From: Promicromonospora umidemergens
Lineage (GTDB): Bacteria; Actinomycetota; Actinomycetes; Actinomycetales; Cellulomonadaceae
Assembly: GCF_024171995.1 (NCBI RefSeq)
Contig: NZ_JAMTCT010000009.1
Coordinates: forward strand, 1-64,000
Direction of reading: 5' to 3'
DNA: 64,000 bases
In this document: one piece after another, positions 61,601 to 64,000 of the stretch
Position numbering within the stretch: position 1 is the first letter of the stretch
Layout of the letters: each line of letters opens with the position of its first letter
Notes under the pieces: model-generated
Seen by the model: only the letters and a program-made list of their open reading frames with translations
Told to the model about the DNA's origin: nothing
Databases searched by the model: none
Position numbers and translations under genes: made by a program

Positions 61601-63343
61601 GTCCCTGAGCAGGCCAAGGCACCGAAGGTCCCGGGGCCCAAGCTGAACGAGGCGCTGTTCCCGACCACCACGACGGACCGCGTCCGGGTCGCCTTCACGA
61701 ACGCGTCCGGCCACTGGACGGCGATCTCCGAGATCCAGGCGTTCGACTCCGGCCGGCCGGTGCCTCCGGTGGTGAACGACCCGCCGTCGGTCAGCGCGAC
61801 GTTCGACGACAGCGCGGACGGCAACCTGTCCACGCAGCTCGTGGCCACCGCCACCGACGACGGGCTCCCGGACGACGGCGAGCTCACCTACGGCTGGGAG
61901 ACCGTCTCGGCGCCCGACGGCGCCGGCGTGATCTTCGCCGACGACGGCGCGCTCACCACCCGGGTGACCGGCACCGTCCCGGGCGAGTACGTGTTCCGCT
62001 TCCGCGCGACGGACGGAGAGCTCACCACCGCCAGGGACGTCACGGTGACGCTCGCGGAACGCGAGACGACCGCCGAGTTCGGGCGGCTCGCCACGATCAC
62101 GACCAGCGGCGCCTCCCCGTGGGAGAACCCGCAGCGGGTCAACGCCGAGTCGACGCCGGCGAGCTCGAGCCCCGGCGCGGGCAACGGCTGGGGCACCTGG
62201 GGCCAGGCACAGAACGGCACGAGCCAGGCGCAGGCCGCCTGGATCCAGTACGCGTGGAGCGCGCCGGTCCAGGTCAGCTCGACGGACATCTTCTGGTACG
62301 ACGACACGGGCGGCACCAGGACCCCGCGCGCCGACACCTACGCCGTCGAGTACACGACCGACGGTGAGACGTGGAGCCCGGTCACGCTCGCGGACGGGGA
62401 GTCGTACGGCGACGCGCTCGCCCGGAACGAGTACAACCACCTCGCCTTCGAGCCCGTGGAGGCGAGCGCGCTGCGGGTCAGGATCTGGGGTGTGCAGACC
62501 GGCGGCGCGGGGACCGGCGTCCTGCGCTGGCGCGTCAACGGCGACACGGTCGACTCGGTGGCGAGCCCGGTGCTCCTGCGGACCACCACCGGCGTCGTCC
62601 CGGAGCTGCCCGCGCAGCTCGACGTCGTCTACTCGGGCGGTACCCGCGGGACGCTGCCGTTCACCTGGCAGGAGATCACGCCGGCGATGGTCGCCGAGAC
62701 CAACGTCGAGCCGTTCGTGGTCCACGGCACCAACGCCGAGTACGGGCTGCTCGCCGAGGCGCGGGTGTACGTGCGACCCGAGACGGCGCAGGACGGCATC
62801 GCCATCCAGGGCGCCGAGAAGTTCGAGCGCGAGGTCCAGGTGGGCGAGCTGCCGGACCTGCCCACCCGGGTGGCCGTGTCGTACAACGACGGGTCGCGCG
62901 ACAACCAGGCGATCGGCGTCGTGTGGGACTTCGACGAGTCGGTGGTCCAGGAGCCGGGCGTGCACGTCATCACCGGGCAGCTCGTCCTGCCCGACTACGT
63001 GAGCGAGGCGGGGACCACGCAGACCACGCTCACGCTCACCGTGCTGGGCGACCCCGCCGAGGGACCGGCGGTCACCGCGACCGCCGAACCCCGGTGCCTG
63101 GCCGGCAAGGTGACGCTAGCGGTCCGGGCGGTCAACGACGAGGACGGCCCGCTCGACGTCACGCTCGCCACCGCCTTCGGCACCAAGGAGGCCTCCGGCG
63201 TCGAACCCGGCGCGGCGGCCTACCAGTCGTTCGCCGCCCGCGCCGGTTCGGTCGACGCAGGGACCGCGACCGTGACGGCGGACGACGGCGCCGGCCGCAC
63301 CTCCGAGACGAGCGTCGACTACCCCGCACTCACGTGCGGCTGA
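58616..63343 (+). CDS. Very large secreted putative (alpha/alpha)6-barrel glycosidase
   Basis: The 1,575-residue exported protein has a signal peptide at 1-33 (PPAAHA/ASP). Residues about 40-870 form one large region with aromatic- and acid-rich motifs (VYRWWGERYNSLDANEPGY, DTNYMPGNDSDAITFGYPK, NFPIFPFYTANQYDRAKF). It resembles MGH1/GH63-like toroid enzymes but I cannot assign it to a named family. Then follow a discoidin-like domain (874-1043), a PKD/Ig-like domain (1047-1150), a second discoidin-like domain (1152-1312), two bacterial Ig-like domains (to about 1480) and a C-terminal Cys module (1483-1575) shared with the GH43 enzyme. GGAGAGGAC precedes the ATG. It is likely an exo- or debranching glycosidase for the same polysaccharide. 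Confidence 0.82.
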   Translation: MSARTRRGAVAATAVAALVACGSLALLPPAAHAASPVLPGNEGDVGVYTDGLTDSLDIGDPVYRNLDTVEAALDPGVPYTADSMYQSIFDADVAAGGTDFYLDRVLGVSGTAGNAVLQTRGRTLYLRGGSSWSTMGFAGNAFAGGPNNLGDLYTITVPGQTVSEEGGARFNAPSHAKARYSIGSTGVTADLRKLITHDNTALSALTFTNPGSSDVTFTVRAQSPVARSAADADDELTGTRTLTSGANNGLVDTPWSSVTVGLKADGFTRSGSALDREVTVPAGGSIDLSVVGGLYSDALPDGEAQLRDLAAMEPSAAFRTGVTAFNERWAADIPYIDVPDPAIEKAIVYRWWGERYNSLDANEPGYVYQYPTTIEGVHLYQNSVVLTQPMHLQDTKWIRNPYLAYGQVLNVGELSGSSALLDSPGHTSWNNHYSQYLGTAGLEAYNVHGGGPDVAERFAHYFEQDGVGQLEHYDGNDDGLIAYDTNYMPGNDSDAITFGYPKANAGAPGARTIERPESAYVWGAFDAASKLYEIAGADPAKVSGTAAEADRIQQAVLDNLWSEETQMFLAGTSHGATSAASSGGSANPLPEAERDLIPAKESNLYDVYAQNLIPEDEWEKYVDGFRFLRYGDNFPIFPFYTANQYDRAKFDIGGSNNFSNINFTVQYRGVRSALRHYDPEQRYITPEYAAKLLDWMAWSIYPNGDARVANQAEYYSGWDAETKTYNRNNPNHVMLGNMSYIFVEDMGGLQPRSDDRLELSPIDLGYEHFMVNNLRYHGHDVSVVWDPDGTHYGLGAGYSLFVDGERKVSAEKIGAFVYDPAANEVVEADAGIGAVVVADQGTDLPTAVDTPIEDERVVSYLKTAGIDLTEESANLAEGATFSSSATQDGARPTPWRNFHTPGYSGSSMNHTPGAIAATERPVSLDAVTDGVTANEPYWGNHGTDGDTGYVELDLGEPVPVDNVKVWFVSDRQEGGYAQPQRYSIQVPDGQGGWTAVPEQAKAPKVPGPKLNEALFPTTTTDRVRVAFTNASGHWTAISEIQAFDSGRPVPPVVNDPPSVSATFDDSADGNLSTQLVATATDDGLPDDGELTYGWETVSAPDGAGVIFADDGALTTRVTGTVPGEYVFRFRATDGELTTARDVTVTLAERETTAEFGRLATITTSGASPWENPQRVNAESTPASSSPGAGNGWGTWGQAQNGTSQAQAAWIQYAWSAPVQVSSTDIFWYDDTGGTRTPRADTYAVEYTTDGETWSPVTLADGESYGDALARNEYNHLAFEPVEASALRVRIWGVQTGGAGTGVLRWRVNGDTVDSVASPVLLRTTTGVVPELPAQLDVVYSGGTRGTLPFTWQEITPAMVAETNVEPFVVHGTNAEYGLLAEARVYVRPETAQDGIAIQGAEKFEREVQVGELPDLPTRVAVSYNDGSRDNQAIGVVWDFDESVVQEPGVHVITGQLVLPDYVSEAGTTQTTLTLTVLGDPAEGPAVTATAEPRCLAGKVTLAVRAVNDEDGPLDVTLATAFGTKEASGVEPGAAAYQSFAARAGSVDAGTATVTADDGAGRTSETSVDYPALTCG

Positions 63344-63357
63344 CGGAAGGGACCACC

Positions 63358-64000
63358 ATGCACGGTTCACCAGAGACCCCCGGCGTCTCGCGCCGGTCGC
63401 TGCTCCGGATCGGAGCAGCCGGCCTCGCCGGGGGCGCGACAGCCCTCGGCCTCGCCGGCGGGGTGGCCTCGGCCGCCCCGCCCGTGGCGGCGCAGCAGGC
63501 CGCCGCACGCCTGCCACGCCGCTACCTGCGCCTGCTGGACCGGTCCGCCGTCTCCGACCGGTGGCTCGCGACACCGTTCCCGCTCGCCGACGTCACCCTC
63601 GCGCCGAGCGTCGCCACCCGGTCCCAGGACCAGCTCCTGCACCTGCTCCGGGTCTATCCGGTGGACCGGGTCCTCGCGGTCTTCCGCCGCAACGCCGGCC
63701 TCGACACGTGGGGCGCCAACCCGCCCGGCGGCTGGGAGGGCTTCGGCCACGAGAACGAGGAGGCCTGGGGGCCGGACGACTACCCGGGCCGGGCCGACGT
63801 GCAGACCGCCAACCTGCTGCGCGGGCACTACGGCGGGCACTTCCTGTCCGCGCTCGCGCTCGCGTGGGCCTCCACCGGCGAGCAGGTGTTCAAGGACAAG
63901 GTCGACGAGGTGGTCGCCCGGCTGGGCGAGGTCCAGGCGGCGCTCGCGGCGACGGGCCGGTTCAGCCACCCCGGCTTCCTTGCCGCGTACGGGGAGTGGC
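63358..64000 (+). CDS. Tat-exported GH127-like protein (partial, cut by window end)
   Basis: At least 214 residues are open to the window edge. The N-terminus SRRSLLRIGAAGLAGGATAL is a twin-arginine signal, so the protein is exported folded, fitting a zinc enzyme. The mature start LADVTLAPSVATRSQDQLLH, VDRVLAVFRRNAGLDTWGAN and HYGGHFLSALALAWASTG match the N-terminal barrel of GH127/GH146-type beta-L-arabinofuranosidases. It begins 14 bases after the large glycosidase, with GGAAGGG as ribosome site, so both are cotranscribed. The zinc ligands lie beyond the edge. Confidence 0.85.
   Translation, partial: MHGSPETPGVSRRSLLRIGAAGLAGGATALGLAGGVASAAPPVAAQQAAARLPRRYLRLLDRSAVSDRWLATPFPLADVTLAPSVATRSQDQLLHLLRVYPVDRVLAVFRRNAGLDTWGANPPGGWEGFGHENEEAWGPDDYPGRADVQTANLLRGHYGGHFLSALALAWASTGEQVFKDKVDEVVARLGEVQAALAATGRFSHPGFLAAYGEW

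Noticed and set aside
1..64000. CRISPR arrays, rRNA genes
   Set aside because: No regularly spaced direct repeats with unique spacers and no rRNA-like segments were seen.

Overview
The window is high-GC DNA with actinobacterial hallmarks: PAS-ANTAR regulators, twin-arginine and lipoprotein exports, mycothiol-era stress genes and large secreted multidomain glycosidases. The gene content (GH127 and GH43 enzymes with discoidin-like modules, LacI-controlled sugar ABC importers) suggests a plant-polysaccharide-degrading Micrococcales bacterium of the Cellulomonas/Promicromonospora kind. That placement is inference; no rRNA or tRNA gene was seen.

1-8.2 kb is a nest of mobile elements. A complete ISL3-family IS (1-1414) lies beside the right end of another TGTC-type transposon (1415-1493), which appears to have removed the 5' part of a formaldehyde-dehydrogenase-like gene. 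A DJ-1/PfpI gene follows. A Tn402/Tn5053-type transposon (tniR, tniQ, tniB, tniA, all on the minus strand) ends in a recognisable terminal repeat at 8195-8220, 36 bases before an SDR gene.

8.2-29 kb is a stress/dormancy-type accessory region with many broken genes. Intact genes include a YghA-like SDR, a ferritin-like DUF892 protein, a Cys-rich copper-storage-like bundle, two GT2 glycosyltransferases, a CBS-pair protein, a FUSC-like membrane protein, a PAS-ANTAR regulator, a DUF6766-like membrane protein, a zinc-finger protein, an overlapping trio (phosphoribosyltransferase, erythromycin esterase, dienelactone hydrolase) and a PRC-barrel protein. Remnants include a globin, an FAD monooxygenase, YetF/DUF421, an amino-acid permease cut by an IS5 fragment, a YbdK-type ligase and LysE. 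A long leader sequence is duplicated upstream of two membrane-protein genes.

29.4-45.6 kb carries sugar and sugar-acid catabolism. A minus-strand operon holds a ribose-type ABC importer, an SMP-30 lactonase, an SDR and a ceramidase-like secreted hydrolase, and it is divergent from a FadR-type regulator. Then come an OYE reductase divergent from an ArsR regulator, an SDR plus an enolase-superfamily dehydratase divergent from a GntP permease, and an HpaI-type aldolase. The aldolase overlaps a chimeric ORF made of a broken alpha/beta hydrolase fused to the C-terminal part of an HpaH-type hydratase. A succinate-semialdehyde dehydrogenase remnant sits nearby.

45.6-48.5 kb has an HNH endonuclease gene, about 1.3 kb of unexplained DNA with paired TGACAC repeats and hairpins, a second PAS-ANTAR gene and a partial VOC gene. 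48.6-64 kb is a coherent arabinoside/arabinan-type locus: LacI regulator, lipoprotein plus two permeases, cytoplasmic GH127, secreted GH43, a 1,575-residue secreted putative glycosidase, and a Tat-exported GH127-like protein cut by the window edge. Repeated TTTCGG operator-like motifs at both intergenic regions suggest one LacI regulon, and the two largest enzymes share a C-terminal module.
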